A stretch of DNA of 64,000 bases from Heterotrichella gracilis. Its lineage: Eukaryota > Sar > Xanthophyceae > Tribonematales > Xanthonemataceae. A model generated the notes under the pieces. The model saw only the letters and a program-made list of their open reading frames with translations, was not told where the DNA came from and made no database searches. The DNA is taken from contig JAULBX010001891.1 of the NCBI GenBank assembly GCA_032358255.1, forward strand, positions 1-64,000, given 5' to 3'. Within the stretch, counting starts at the first letter, position 1. Each line of letters opens with the position of its first letter. This document shows positions 15,001 to 27,078 of the stretch, piece after piece. The position numbers were made by a program, and so were the translations under genes.

Positions 15001-16399
15001 GCAAGGAGCCACCCCATCCATTTCATGCATGCAGATAAACCATCAGCCTGTTCCCGGGGTCAACCACAGGCAGCCGGTGTCTGCAGTGACTACTGCAGCC
15101 CGTCAGATCAACAAGGTGTGAACCGCCATAAGATGACAGGGTACCCCTGCCCTTCCCACCCACCCACCTCCTCGGTGGTGGCCACCCTCAGCTGCACGCT
15201 GCGCATGCCCTCGCACAGCTGAAGCAGCTCCTGGCGGATGAGCGCATTGTCGCTCTTGAGGCGGCTGTTCAGCTCCGTGAGGAAGCGCTGCGTGATGGGC
15301 TCCAGCCGGTCCACAGACACGGCACCGATGATCTGGGAGCACAGCTGGACCACCTGGGCAAAGGGCATGGCGGCTAGGGGTCGGCAGTGCGGGGGGTTGG
15401 CTGTGCGGCGCCAGGTGCCAATGATGCTACATGGCCATGCCATTGATGGGCCTAGCCATGCACCCATACCAGATTGCGAGCGCCAGGTGACAGCATGCAC
15501 TCACTGCCACACGCCTTGTGTGCAATAGTAAATGGGCCCGTCATGATCCGCTGTGACCACCGCAGGCACCCCTGGCCCCCCTACCGTTTCCTTTGCCTTG
15601 GCCAGCTCCACATGCTTGGGCGATATGTACTGGTCCACGTTCAGGATCCAATCGAACGCCAGCCGCTCCAGCGCCTCGGCCTGCTTGGCTGACAGGCCGC
15701 CGCTGTATGGGCCTGCCAGCTGCAGGGCGGCCTCCAGGAAAATGGTCTCGATGGTCAACTGCACAACAGGTGGGGTGGGTGGGTAGGATACTTGGCCCAC
15801 AAGGTCAAGGTCACGATGATGCACGCCAAGAAGGTCCATGCACCCATGTGGCACAGCGCAAGTCTGTGTTTGTGTTGTGGATCAGGGCTTTGGGCAATAT
15901 CTGCAGGCTTTTTGCCGCAGCAAATTTTGTGACTAGCTACAGTGCCCCCGCACGGCATGGGGACATGCCATTGCACAGTGTGTAGTGTACTGTACCCGTT
16001 TGCGCAGCACTGTGAACTCAAGGCTGGACCGTGCAGCAATGGAGTTCATCTCGTTCCTCCATCCCAGCAGCTGGTCCTGCAGCTGTTTAGCACTGTGCTG
16101 ACCGGCCATGCGAATGCCCTCCAGCGCAGTGTTGTATGCACTCTCAACGCTGGCCTCCCTGTCAGGTGCCTGCGATGATCACCAGCAGTCGATGCTTATC
16201 GGTAGTGTCTGTGCTGGTCTGCGCAAGTGAAGTGCGGTGCTCTGGCCACATGCACTGCACAGTGCCACATATGCATGCATATCAGATGAGTGCGCGTCAA
16301 CAATACCTGTGCGTTGTCTGCCTCCAGCTTGGTGTTGGCAAGGGTTTTGAACTGCTGGAAGAGGAGCGACCCCACAGGATCGTCGAATGGTAGTGCCAT
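1..16399 (-). CDS. FRY: FURRY/MOR2/Tao3-family cell morphogenesis protein (3' end outside window)
   Basis: FURRY proteins are very large HEAT/ARM-like scaffolds that act with NDR/LATS-type kinases in polarised growth and cell morphogenesis. The ATG is at 16397-16399; at least 34 exons follow on the minus strand. Blocks resembling plant FURRY occur in the expected order: FDWILNVDQYIS (about 15.6 kb), LEPITQRFLTELNSR (15.3 kb), VNPLRFVSPNRKSQ and HNFAAYPLMTSLACLED (14.4-14.7 kb), TIGLRALLSI (13.4 kb), RVEKIWRT with NVPPILEFLFARGVEE (6.2 kb) and YFTVSKRIALYL (5.7 kb). First exons are 16308-16399, 15996-16169, about 15592-15759, 15165-15369 and 14344-14702. The last visible exon (about 117-350) ends at a GTGTGAG donor, so the gene continues past position 1. 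Family recognition is from remembered motifs; the N-terminal third is firm, and the middle is assigned by continuity of strand and splicing. Many introns carry long C-rich tracts before the acceptor. Confidence 0.85.
4876..5020. repeat. Echo of a FURRY exon donor edge in the adjacent intron
   Basis: ACCGGGACGTCATCCCCTG at about 5000-5018 (end of an exon on the minus strand with its GTAAGG donor) is matched by ACCGGGAAGTCACCCCCTG at about 4879-4897, which carries a GTGAGG donor-like end. About 17 of 19 bases agree at a 121-bp period. Confidence 0.7.
8504..8533. repeat. Perfect 12-bp inverted repeat in a FURRY intron
   Basis: TTTTGAGTACAA (8504-8515) and its exact complement TTGTACTCAAAA (8522-8533) flank the 6-nt loop ATGCAC. 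It is a strong hairpin in RNA, or a small palindromic remnant such as an element end. No coding similarity surrounds it. Confidence 0.92.
12170..12200. repeat. Telomere-like GGGTTA tract in a FURRY intron
   Basis: CAGGGTTAGGGCTAGGGTTAGGGTTACC contains four consecutive hexamer-like units. It lies just upstream (transcription sense) of an exon at about 12022-12151. Confidence 0.85.
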
Positions 16400-17015
16400 C
16401 TTGGACAGTTCAATCTTGACAAGAAATGTACCGAGACGATCAGTGTCGAGGTGTGAGGGAGTGTATCATCCTTTTTGTGGCATAATTGGTGTCAGCCAGT
16501 GCCACAAAGGTGTAGGGAGGTGCATGGTGGGACCAAGCACGGGATCCATGTCGCTGGGGATGACCTATCGGTGGGAGGCGAGATGATGCCAGTAACACAA
16601 CACCCACTTCAGGAAATTAAAAGGGGTGTTTGTGGCCAACAACTACACTCTACCAGGTTGTAGCCAACTTCAGTGACCGCTTTGTTTGGGTGGTGGGTGC
16701 CCATGTCAAGGGATGGGTGTTATTGAGGAAACGAGGTGAAATCGTCAGCTCAAAAGTGGGCAGCAGGAAAAGCTCCTAGATAATGATAGGGACGCACGCA
16801 CATCGAGCACACAACTGCAGAGATCGAAGGTACTGGCGTGCAAAGTTGTCCAACCATCAAGTGCTGGTTGCATACCCTGTGGTTAGTTTGATCATCCAGT
16901 GCCACCGTGCCATTTGGCTGTTGCCTCTGCCTGGGGTCCAGGCCGTTTTTCGATCATTCAGTGCCACCGGTTCCCTTGTCCAAGTGTTGAAAGGCAGTTT
17001 GGCTTTTGAAGTTGC
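16400..17015. promoter_or_regulatory. Divergent intergenic region between FURRY and ArfGAP
   Basis: This 616-bp gap separates the start codons of two divergently transcribed genes and must hold both promoters and 5' UTRs. An 18-bp direct repeat (one mismatch, GATCATYCAGTGCCACCG) occurs at 16890-16907 and 16952-16969, close to the ArfGAP start. No convincing TATA box was identified. Confidence 0.6.
16890..16969. repeat. Pair of 18-bp direct repeats upstream of ArfGAP
   Basis: GATCATCCAGTGCCACCG at 16890-16907 and GATCATTCAGTGCCACCG at 16952-16969 differ at one base and start 62 bp apart. They lie 46-126 bp before the ArfGAP start codon, so they could be paired factor-binding sites or a small tandem duplication. 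Confidence 0.8.
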
Positions 17016-19238
17016 ATGATGTCGGAGCCAACACATCTCTCTAGGGATGTGCTTCTCAAGAAGCTTCGAGCCAGGCAGGAGAACAAGGTGACAAGAGAAA
17101 ATTATATATAGGTGCATTGCATTCAGGTGTTCAACGGTCTTCCTTTTGTCCCCAAAGCAGGAAAACGGCCTGTTTCCCTGTTCCAGTTGGATCGAAAGCG
17201 AATGCCCCCGTATTGACAAGTTCTCACCTGGTGCATCCCAGGTTTGCTTTGACTGTCCAGCAAAGAACCCCACCTGGGCATCAGTCCCATATGGCGTGTT
17301 CATCTGCCTGGCGTGTGCTGGGGTGCACAGGAGCTTGGGAGTACACCTGAGCTTTGTGAGGTAAAGGGAAGAATCTGTGCTGTTTGCTGAACATGGGTTT
17401 TTGACCTCTTTGCTGTACTGACAAGTTTGCTACGTTTGTGCAGGTCCACCACGTTGGACACCTGGACTGAGGATCAGCTGAGGGTGCGTTGTTTGCAGTG
17501 GACCGTTGTCATCTCACTCCCATGCATGTCTATATGGTGTTGCATGTGCTTGCCAAGCATGCATCAAGTTCCTCTGGATGTGGTGGGCAGGCTGCTTGGC
17601 TCTTGTCCTGGCCTGCTTGCGGTGGTGTAACTCACGTGTGCATACTGCAGCTCATGGCTGCTGGTGGCAACCAGCGGGCCCGCCAGTTCTTCAAGCAGCA
17701 TGGGTGGTATGACCTGGGAGCTGACAAGATCGAGGCCAAGGTATGTGCACACAAGCCTGGAAGTCAACCTGGTACTTGGGCAACATTCCAACCTTCCAGC
17801 TATACAGCCATATGAGGTTTGTCAGTAACACGCTGCCTGCACCAACCACAACTGGGCACTGTTGGATCATGCGCACATCTACGGCGACCACTAACCCCAG
17901 CTGCATTCTCCGACCTCGCACTGCTTGCCTGCAGTACACCTCCCGCGCCGCTCAGCTGTACAAGCAGCAGTTGGAAAAGGATGTGAGCAAGCTCGCCAAA
18001 GCAGCCATCCTTGATTCACCAGCAGGGACCCCACGTGCCGAGTCTAGCCACGGGCTGGAGGCCCTGGAGGCAGAGTTTGTCAAGGCCAACCTGAACGGCG
18101 GCGCTGCCCCGGCACAGCAGCCAGCAGCAGCTCCCAAACTGGCTGCTGCACAACCAGCAGCTTCTGATCCCACCACAGCGGAGGAACCCGCAGCTGACGA
18201 TATCCCCTCTGAGGACAGCGGAGCTGCTGCAGAGGGTGAGGCTTCAAACCTTAAGGTCACAGTATTGCACAGATTCTTTGCAGTCTGCATTCTGTGCATT
18301 GACGGTCTACTATTGGCACTGTAGGTCCAAAGCCAAAGGCTACCACATCCAGGGTCCTTGGCAAGGGGAGGGTGAACGCCAAGAAGCCTGCCAAAGTAGG
18401 GGGCCTGGGCGTGAAGAAGCTGGTGACCAAAGTGGACGACAGCTTCTTTGAGCAGAAACCTGAAGAAGCCATTGCTGCCTCACTGGTATGTTAAGTCGGG
18501 CTGCTTGCAAGGCCGCCGTAGCGCCTTGCGTTGCGTTGCCCAGGGGTGTCTCTGCTTGGACCTCTTATCTCACGGGAGTGTGTTGTGTAGGGCCAGGTGT
18601 CCAAGGATGGACAAAGCATTGCGCAAAGCCCCTCCCACTCCTCGCGGTTCAGCTATGACCTTCTTCCAGAAGAGCAACCTGCTGGGATCACGCGTGGCAA
18701 AGACGGGCATATCCAGCTGCCCACTGCTATGGGCGGTGGTTCCTCCAAGCCGGCACCCACCAAACCTGCTGCAAGCTCCAGCAGGAAGTAAGGAGCACAT
18801 ACATCGTGATGATGCCCTGTGCACTGTTAGTTACAGCTTTGATTGGCTTTGTGAGCCTGTTCATATCTGATGTGCAAAATGTGTTGCAGGGTGGTGGAGG
18901 AGGAGGGTGTTGCTCAGAAGAAGTTTGGCAAGGTCAAGGCCATATCCTCGACGATGTTTGACCAGGACGAGACTGCAGCTGAGCAGTATGAGAAACAGCA
19001 GCGCCTGCAGAAGTTCAGTGGTGCACAGGCCATCTCTTCTGCAGACTTCTATGGTGATGAGTCACCGTCCTCGTCAGGTGTTGGGGGGGGAGACATCTCC
19101 ACAGGTGACCTGGTCACCAAGCTGTCGGTCCAAGCCAAGCAAGACCTTGGCCAGCTGAAGAACATCGCCAGCAGTGCCAGCCGCAAGCTTTCCAGCATGG
19201 CACAAAACTTTGTGCGTGACCTGCAGGGCGGATATTGA
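17016..19238 (+). CDS. ArfGAP domain protein, ARFGAP2/3 type
   Basis: A GTPase-activating protein for ARF1 that would promote GTP hydrolysis during COPI vesicle coat cycling at the Golgi. Eight exons give 442 aa: 17016-17087, 17242-17360, 17444-17483, 17651-17740, 17935-18235, 18325-18485, 18591-18787 and 18890-19238; all phases close. The ArfGAP zinc finger is visible as VCFDC...CLAC (C-x2-C-x16-C-x2-C), followed by the arginine-finger segment [14 protein letters not shown] and the block QFFKQHGW. After a linker rich in Ala/Pro and Lys, the C-terminus has the ARFGAP2/3 signature: [13 protein letters not shown], then [13 protein letters not shown], then an amphipathic stretch ending [10 protein letters not shown]. 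The start is the first of two tandem ATGs. Its substrate ARF1 is the next gene downstream, on the opposite strand. Confidence 0.95.
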
Positions 19239-20714
19239 GGTGCAGCTTGAAAGAATTGCAACCCTGTTAGATTCTGCACTGCAACGCTGAATATTGTGCA
19301 TGTGCATTTGTATAGCCTATTTTATTGTTGTTGGTGTTAGTTCCCCCAACTATTCGCCGGCTGCCCACTGTACTGCTTGGCCACTTGCAAGTGTGGTTTT
19401 CTTACTGCAACGGGCTCTACATTCATTGGCCTCTGATGGGACAGTGTAGCACTTGAGGTAGTGGCCACACCATATGCGCGTTTCCAGAGGAATATTCGTT
19501 TCTGCAGCAACTTGAAACTTACCAACTCTACGAGGGACTGGTTGTGCTAGGCACGCCAAGGGTGAAGTAGTGACAAGCCCACATAGCCAGGGCTTCATCC
19601 CATGCCCCTTCATAGGGATACAGCTCTTCAGTTTCCATGGTTCACTGCACAGGGACCTGTCACCTATACCGCTGATATCAGATTGACCACCATCGTTATT
19701 TACTACAAGCTTCAGGTGTGCAACACCTGGTGTCATGGGCTTGTGTGTCCTCCAACTCCCTGTGTTTGGCTGAGGCTGCTGTTGCAAGATAGAGTTGCAG
19801 ACGTCCCCTATTGTGTTCATCACCGTTTCATTTTGATTCACTCCAAAACACTCACCTGCAAGACACCAACAGTGGCTATCCACTACTAAATTCTGCAACC
19901 AACAGGCTGACATGGGGCAGCTCTCATATATGTGCAGACTACAGATGACGGCAAGCAGTGCAAGCAAGAACTATTGGTGCCATGCTGCTGCCAAACCGTT
20001 CCATGTAAGCTAAGAGTAGCACAGCCAAACCAGGCACAGGCGTGTGCCACACAGCCAGCGGCGCCAACTTGAACTGTTGCATGCCACCCACATGAGATGT
20101 CTCCAATAAATCCAACCCTTGGACCCGCGCAACAACTTGGTTGATGCAGCAAGTGGGCAGTGTCTAGCTACCACGTGTGCACACTGAAGCTGGACAAACT
20201 TGATGACAAGTGTATAGAACGCTCAAGTGATGGCACCTGATCTGAGTTGGGTTCTGCTTCAGTGATGCAGTGCATAAAAGGCATGTGCGCCCTCAAAACC
20301 TGCTGAGAGGCAATCAACCTGCAGGTGACCCATTCAGGACTGCAGCAGGTGTCACAGCCACTCGAGGGTCAACATTTCCGGTAAGGTTTCAGTTACAGTG
20401 TGCCATCACAAAAGCACAGTGCATTACAAACAAAGAATGTTCTTCCTGGCCAACAAGTCTCTGCAGGCTCACTGGCAAAGCTCAACTGTGATCAAGGATC
20501 TTTGGTCCACTCATATCCTATGAACTGTGTTTGGCACTGCACTTGATGGTCTCAGTTCAGGCATGTACTGGCCCAGAGCCCAGCACGACAACAACCACTT
20601 TCAAAACATGAAATTGCCCAGCAAGCACACGCCAAAGAACCCACGTAGAATCACTCACGATGGGCACTGCGCTGATCTGCTCAAGAGTTCCCCCCGCGGA
20701 TACACCGACATCAC
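19239..20714. other. Convergent intergenic region, ArfGAP and ARF1 3' ends
   Basis: About 1.5 kb between two stop codons that face each other. It should hold both 3' UTRs. ORFs inside lack domain similarity that I recognise and lack plausible splice context. I see no RNA gene or mobile element here. Confidence 0.6.
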
Positions 20715-22515
<1,801 letters not shown>

Positions 22516-23681
22516 TTATGCCGGGTCACTGTTTCTGTTCAGCTGGGTCGCGGCCTCCTCAAGCAACCCTTGTACCAACTTCCTCCTCTTCACCTCACGC
22601 TCAAGCAGTGTCCTCGACCGGCTGACCTCTTGAATGGCCTGTGTGACAGCAGCATAATTTGTGTGAGTCGCTGCTCTGCTATGGCACATCTCCAGGGCCA
22701 CGGATACCCTACTGCACTGCATCCACTGACGGAGAACCCACCCGTCCACTTGCGCCGTCCGGCAACCATTGCCAGGCGACAACCCCATTTGAAGCACTGC
22801 CAGGGAGGTCAGCGGTAGTACAGTACACCACGGGTCCACAAAGTACCACAGTGCAGGGAAAGGGCTGTGTTACGTACCAGCTTCAAGTAGTTTTTCACGT
22901 CATCTGCTGTCATGTTATCCACTTCCTCCTCTTTCACCACAATCTTAGTGGTGTCATCAAGGTTGAGCTTCGGGCCAGCAACAAACAGAGGATGCGGCTG
23001 TTGCTGTGCCAATGCCTGTGGCTGTGATGGGGGCAAGCTCAAGTCCATCGGCAGCGACAGCGTGTTGGTTGGAACACGTGCGCCATTGGCAGTGGCTGCA
23101 GAGAGTGCTTCCGGCGTCCAGGGAGAGGTTGAAGCTGTTCCTGTCTGAGGGTTAGGCGAGGGGCCCTCAGTAGCCTGTGCAAAACATGGTTGGGTGGTGC
23201 AGCCGGGGGGTGCCACAGAGGTGCAAAGAGTAGACTGTATAAAGGACAGGAGCAAAATCAAGTTTGGTGGTTATGTAGCATGAGCAATAACCTTGCCAGG
23301 ACAGCAGTGATTGCACACTACAGGCAAACTGGCGTTGTGTGCATGCATTGGGGGCACTGTGCATGCATCACGGTTGCAGCCAACCACAGCACATGAAACT
23401 CAGCATGCAGGTCCCAGAAGCTAGAGCGCACGTACCTTGGCCTGGATGAACTGCATGGCTTTCACTGCAGCTGCATGCTCCGCTTCTCTCTTCTTGCGTG
23501 CCTCGGCTGTAAACTGGGTTTCTTGGAATCCCGGAGGCACTGTCACGGCCGGACAAGTGACCGTGCAGCGAAACAAAGGGATTTGGGCGCTGTCTGAGAG
23601 GTTCTCCACCTCAAAAGTTGGGGTCCCCCCGACTTTCTGGTAAAACTCGTAAAGGGTCTGCTTGGGAGTCTTGCCTGCCAT
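22516..23681 (-). CDS. Small protein with an N-terminal double-stranded RNA-binding-like domain
   Basis: Three exons (23436-23681, 22878-23174, 22516-22638) give 221 aa with every junction in phase 0. Residues about 5-82 resemble a dsRBD: KQTLYEFYQKVGGTPTFEV starts like helix 1 and strand 1, a beta region follows (IPLFRCTVTCPAV), and KKREAEHAAAVKAMQFIQ matches the C-terminal KKxAexxAAxxAL helix with its lysine pair. The middle is Pro/Gln/Ser-rich and probably disordered. The C-terminus is a charged helix (LLEREVKRRKLVQGLLEEA) that could form a coiled coil. No catalytic domain is seen, so it may be an adaptor for an RNA enzyme, but the partner and pathway are unknown. The ATG is in the short context immediately before the domain. 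Confidence 0.85.
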
Positions 23682-24285
23682 GGTTGCGAGCCACGCTTGT
23701 CGGCTGATCCACACGAACGAGCACACCAACAGACTTAGACCATAAATACGGCTGATGTCAGCCTAGGCTCAAGGTAGAGAGGTTGCAGCCAAGCGAGGAG
23801 CACCTAGGGCCCGGTGTGTACTACAGGACGGTTCCAATACTGGACGCCCATACACAGAGGGTTGAGAACTTCGATACAAGGACTCGCAGTGGCTATGTCA
23901 TGCTCGTGCGTGCCTCTGTTATATGTGAGCGAGACTGCAGAGCTGGGTTAAAGTCCCACCCAATGGGCCAGACCTAGCCTTTCGGATACCGCTGCGGGGG
24001 ACGTTAATAAATATAAACGTTTATTGCACATATTGGTCCAGGCAACCCACTGCTTGACACACAGTACGCTGTGGGTGCGCGTGTGCCTCCAGCTTTGCAA
24101 GCTGAGAAGCTATGTGCAAAACGTGTGATAAACGTCAGCAACTGGGCAATCCGGCATGCAGGCATTTTGCATCTCAAGAGTCAATGATATCTTGGTGGAA
24201 CGGGGTTAGGTAACTGATATGTTGATGACCTTGGTGGAGTGCTATAAAGTGCTGGTTCAGCATACTGTCTTTGGACTCAAACACC
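23682..24285. other. Intergenic region between dsRBD 5' end and amidase 3' end
   Basis: About 600 bp in tandem orientation: promoter of the dsRBD gene and 3' UTR of the amidase. It contains a 12-bp palindrome ATAAACGTTTAT near 24011. No gene is supported. Confidence 0.5.
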
Positions 24286-26244
24286 CTAGGGCTGTGTGTG
24301 GACTCGAGTGGAACCATCCAGGGTCATCAGCGGGGCATAGAGGTCTGGGCGTCTGTCTCTGAAGATTCCCCACCTGTCAGTCATATTCAAGCACAAACTC
24401 TTAGCCCACACTTCAGCAAGCTCATACACTGATACCCGAGCACCCTGCCAGTGCAGCATGTGAAGCAGAGCCAGCGACAAACACGCGCGAAGTAGGGTGG
24501 TGCATTCAAACCTCCTGAGGCCATCACTTACCCTGCCCGTTGTGCTCTTATTGCTTCAAGGTCAAACGTGGCAGTAATGAAGCCTTCCTTGGGGTCTGGT
24601 TTGGGGTCTGGGAACTCAGCGTCGTTGCTGGCATGCCTTCCAACCTACATTGCCAGTTGAAGCTTGGGTGGCCCATGAAACCATTTTGGGTGGTCCGTCA
24701 GAAAAACAGCAGCAACAGCACCCACTTGTGCCACAATGGCTCCCACATGACTCGCAATGAAGCTGCCACCATAGAAGGTGATTTCGCTCTTTGCAAACGT
24801 CTCTGTCCCTATGCGGTTTGAGGCGACGACGGGCACCTGCGCCAACGAGTATCAGTGCATAGGTGACAGTTATTTGCCACTGCTAGGTTTTGCAAACCTA
24901 CTGCCACTTAGTGAACATACCAGGTTTGCTCCAGCATGGCCTTGCATGACGCGAATCCAGTGTGGGTACGAGTTCACGCTGGGATCCTCTGGCTCGCTGC
25001 CAATAGCAGTGGGATAGAAGATGATCTGTGGCCAAGGAATTGGCAGGTCAAGCTCAGAGGCACGACCCGCTATCAGCAACCAAAATTAGTGGGCATTGCC
25101 AGGGGCCAACAGCATACCTCCGCTCCCTGCAGAGCACATGCTCTAGCTGCCTCTGGAAACCATTGATCCTGTGTACATAGCCGCCCGTGGTTAGTTGCCG
25201 TCCGGCACAGCCCAGGTGGGTGGGTAGGATTGAAGCTGACACCTGTGCCCACTTACCCAGCATATCAGGACAGATATGTCGGCGTACTTCGTCTTGAAAA
25301 CCTTGAACCCGGTATCGCCAGGGTTGAAGTAAAACTTCTCCTGGTACCTGCAAAAAAGCAGTCAGTTTCCGGCGCAACGCACCTGACCAACTGCTGACTG
25401 TGGCAGCCCAGTCTAGCAAGGACCCACCCTATGCCATCTGGGATGTGACTCTTGCGGTACGTGCCCATCACCGTCCCATCAGCGTCAATCATCACAGCAG
25501 AGTTGAAGTATGCCTTGTTTGCCCTCTCAAAGTAGCTGACTGCAGGAAAGCAGGTGCTGTTGGGTACAGGTGCCTTTGGCACAGCTAAACAGGAGTCATG
25601 CCGTCGAAGGCCACTTACACGGTAGTACAACCTCAAGCTCAGCGGCCAGCTTGGAGAACCTGAACAAACAATTCAGTGTTCAGTGTTCAGCTCAATGCCT
25701 TGTGGCATGTTGGTGGTCAACCACTCCCCTCAGTTGGGCCTACCTCTGTATGACAGGGTGTGCGTCAAGAGGCTTTGCAAGGTCGAAATACTCTGCCTTC
25801 TGCTCTTGGCAAAAGTATGGAGCTTGAAAGAGCTCCTGCAAATGAGCAAAAACAGTGCCAAGGGACAACGCCACAATTAGCCAGTGCTAGGGTAAATTTG
25901 CATGGCAGTGGGTGCATGTCTTGTCAAGGGGAACCCGATGGTAGCGCAAGCACTACAATGCTTTTACCTGCAGCAAAATTATTTTGGCCCCCGCTGCAGC
26001 AGCTTTCCTGACCATCTCTTCTGCCTTGTCCTGCACGATGACAGTTGTTATGGGGAGCACTATATCCCTGCGTGGTGGCTTGAATACCAAACCAAAACGC
26101 TGATCGCTGCTGCTTGTGGGCGGTGGGGAAAAAAGGGCACAGTTCAGGTGAAAGGGTAACCCTGAAACACAAGCAACTTACGAGGTTGGCTTCGATGTCC
26201 CAGCTGCATGTGAACTGGCATGCTGCAACAGTGACCTCCTTCAT
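24286..26244 (-). CDS. CPA: N-carbamoylputrescine amidase (nitrilase superfamily)
   Basis: Hydrolyses N-carbamoylputrescine to putrescine, CO2 and ammonia, the last step of the plant/algal arginine decarboxylase route to polyamines. About 11 exons run from the ATG at 26244. The Glu-Lys-Cys triad is visible: Glu in LLQ-ELFQAPYFCQ (exon 2/3 junction, about 25.83 kb), Lys in YRKSHIPDG (about 25.45 kb) and Cys in VLICW-DQWFPEAAR (about 25.26/25.17 kb). Family-specific blocks GYQEKFYFNPGDTGFKVF, YPTAIGSEPEDPS, HWIRVMQGHAGANL and WGIFRDRRPDLY are also present. The exon 4/5 junction gives VVLP-FSYFE where relatives usually have PVS. The gene is divergent from succinyl-CoA ligase alpha, with about 0.6-0.8 kb shared upstream sequence. 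Confidence 0.96.
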
Positions 26245-26860
26245 GTTTGTTGCAGTCGAATGCACACCAGGGACACCGCCGTGATGTGTCCGTAGATGTC
26301 GATGAAAAAGGCACGCTTTTGCTGGTGCTGTGAACCAACTGGGAGTTATGAGAGTTGGAAAACCCCCCGCAATATATTGTGCATGCATTCTTTCTTTTGG
26401 TTTGCGTAATAGTCACTCGACGTCCCGCAGGTCACCTGGCAGGTGACTGGCCACCCCACCATCGCCACTAGGGCTATTGGTTGCAAGCCTACCAGTCAGT
26501 TCAAAGTCGTTTCAGTGACCGGCACTGAGCAACTGTGTGTGTCCTTCGCCGTTGTAGCTCCATTGCAATTGCCGCCAGGACAGCCATCCAGGACAGCCAT
26601 CCGAAATCTGTTAGTGCTAGCAGCAGTGCTTCTCCTTACGGCGTTGGCAAACTCTTGCTGCAAACTAGCCACAAGTGACCATTTCCATCTTTGGGACTTG
26701 CCGCTGTGCGTCCGCTTTACCGTCCCGATCGCCAAACTTCAGCAGCTCACACCATGGTTAGGTGAGAAGTCAGTGGGCGCGATGGAGGTATATAATCACA
26801 TTTGCAGTTTTTTGGTCGTTGACACACAACCACTTGGAACAGGGGTCTGAGAAAAGCCGT
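26245..26860. promoter_or_regulatory. Divergent upstream region of amidase and succinyl-CoA ligase alpha
   Basis: Contains the amidase promoter and very probably the succinyl-CoA ligase promoter and first exon. A 135-aa open frame over 26443-26850 has no recognisable domain and lies in a position expected to be 5' flank, so I do not call it a gene. A 13-bp tandem repeat (CAGGACAGCCATC, then CAGGACAGCCATC) is present near 26577-26602. Confidence 0.45.
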
Positions 26861-27078
26861 GGAGCAAGGATGCTCCCTTCTGTTTCGGCAACGAGGGTTC
26901 AGTACAGAAGTAAGCAGCACATTGGGTACAGTGGGGCATCTTGTGCACAAATCGCCTCAGCATATCATTACTGCCTACCCTGTACGCATATCCCTAGCTA
27001 CAACTTACAATGTGATGAACGTCTAGTGTTGGTTGTATCCCATCATCACCACTGTGGTTCACTGCTGCTGCGCCACAG

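Noticed and set aside
19239-20714. TGTAA-type polyadenylation signals as in Chlamydomonas
   Set aside because: Occurrences near stop codons were inconsistent across genes, so no terminator was called.
26443-26850. 135-aa open frame before succinyl-CoA ligase
   Set aside because: No recognisable domain; lies in the expected promoter/5' region and does not splice in phase to the first conserved exon.
26870-26914. ATG CTC CCT... as exon 1 of succinyl-CoA ligase alpha
   Set aside because: Presequence-like, but its good donor (AA|GTAAGC) leaves the wrong phase for the next exon; an in-phase donor (AGG|GTTCAG) is weak.
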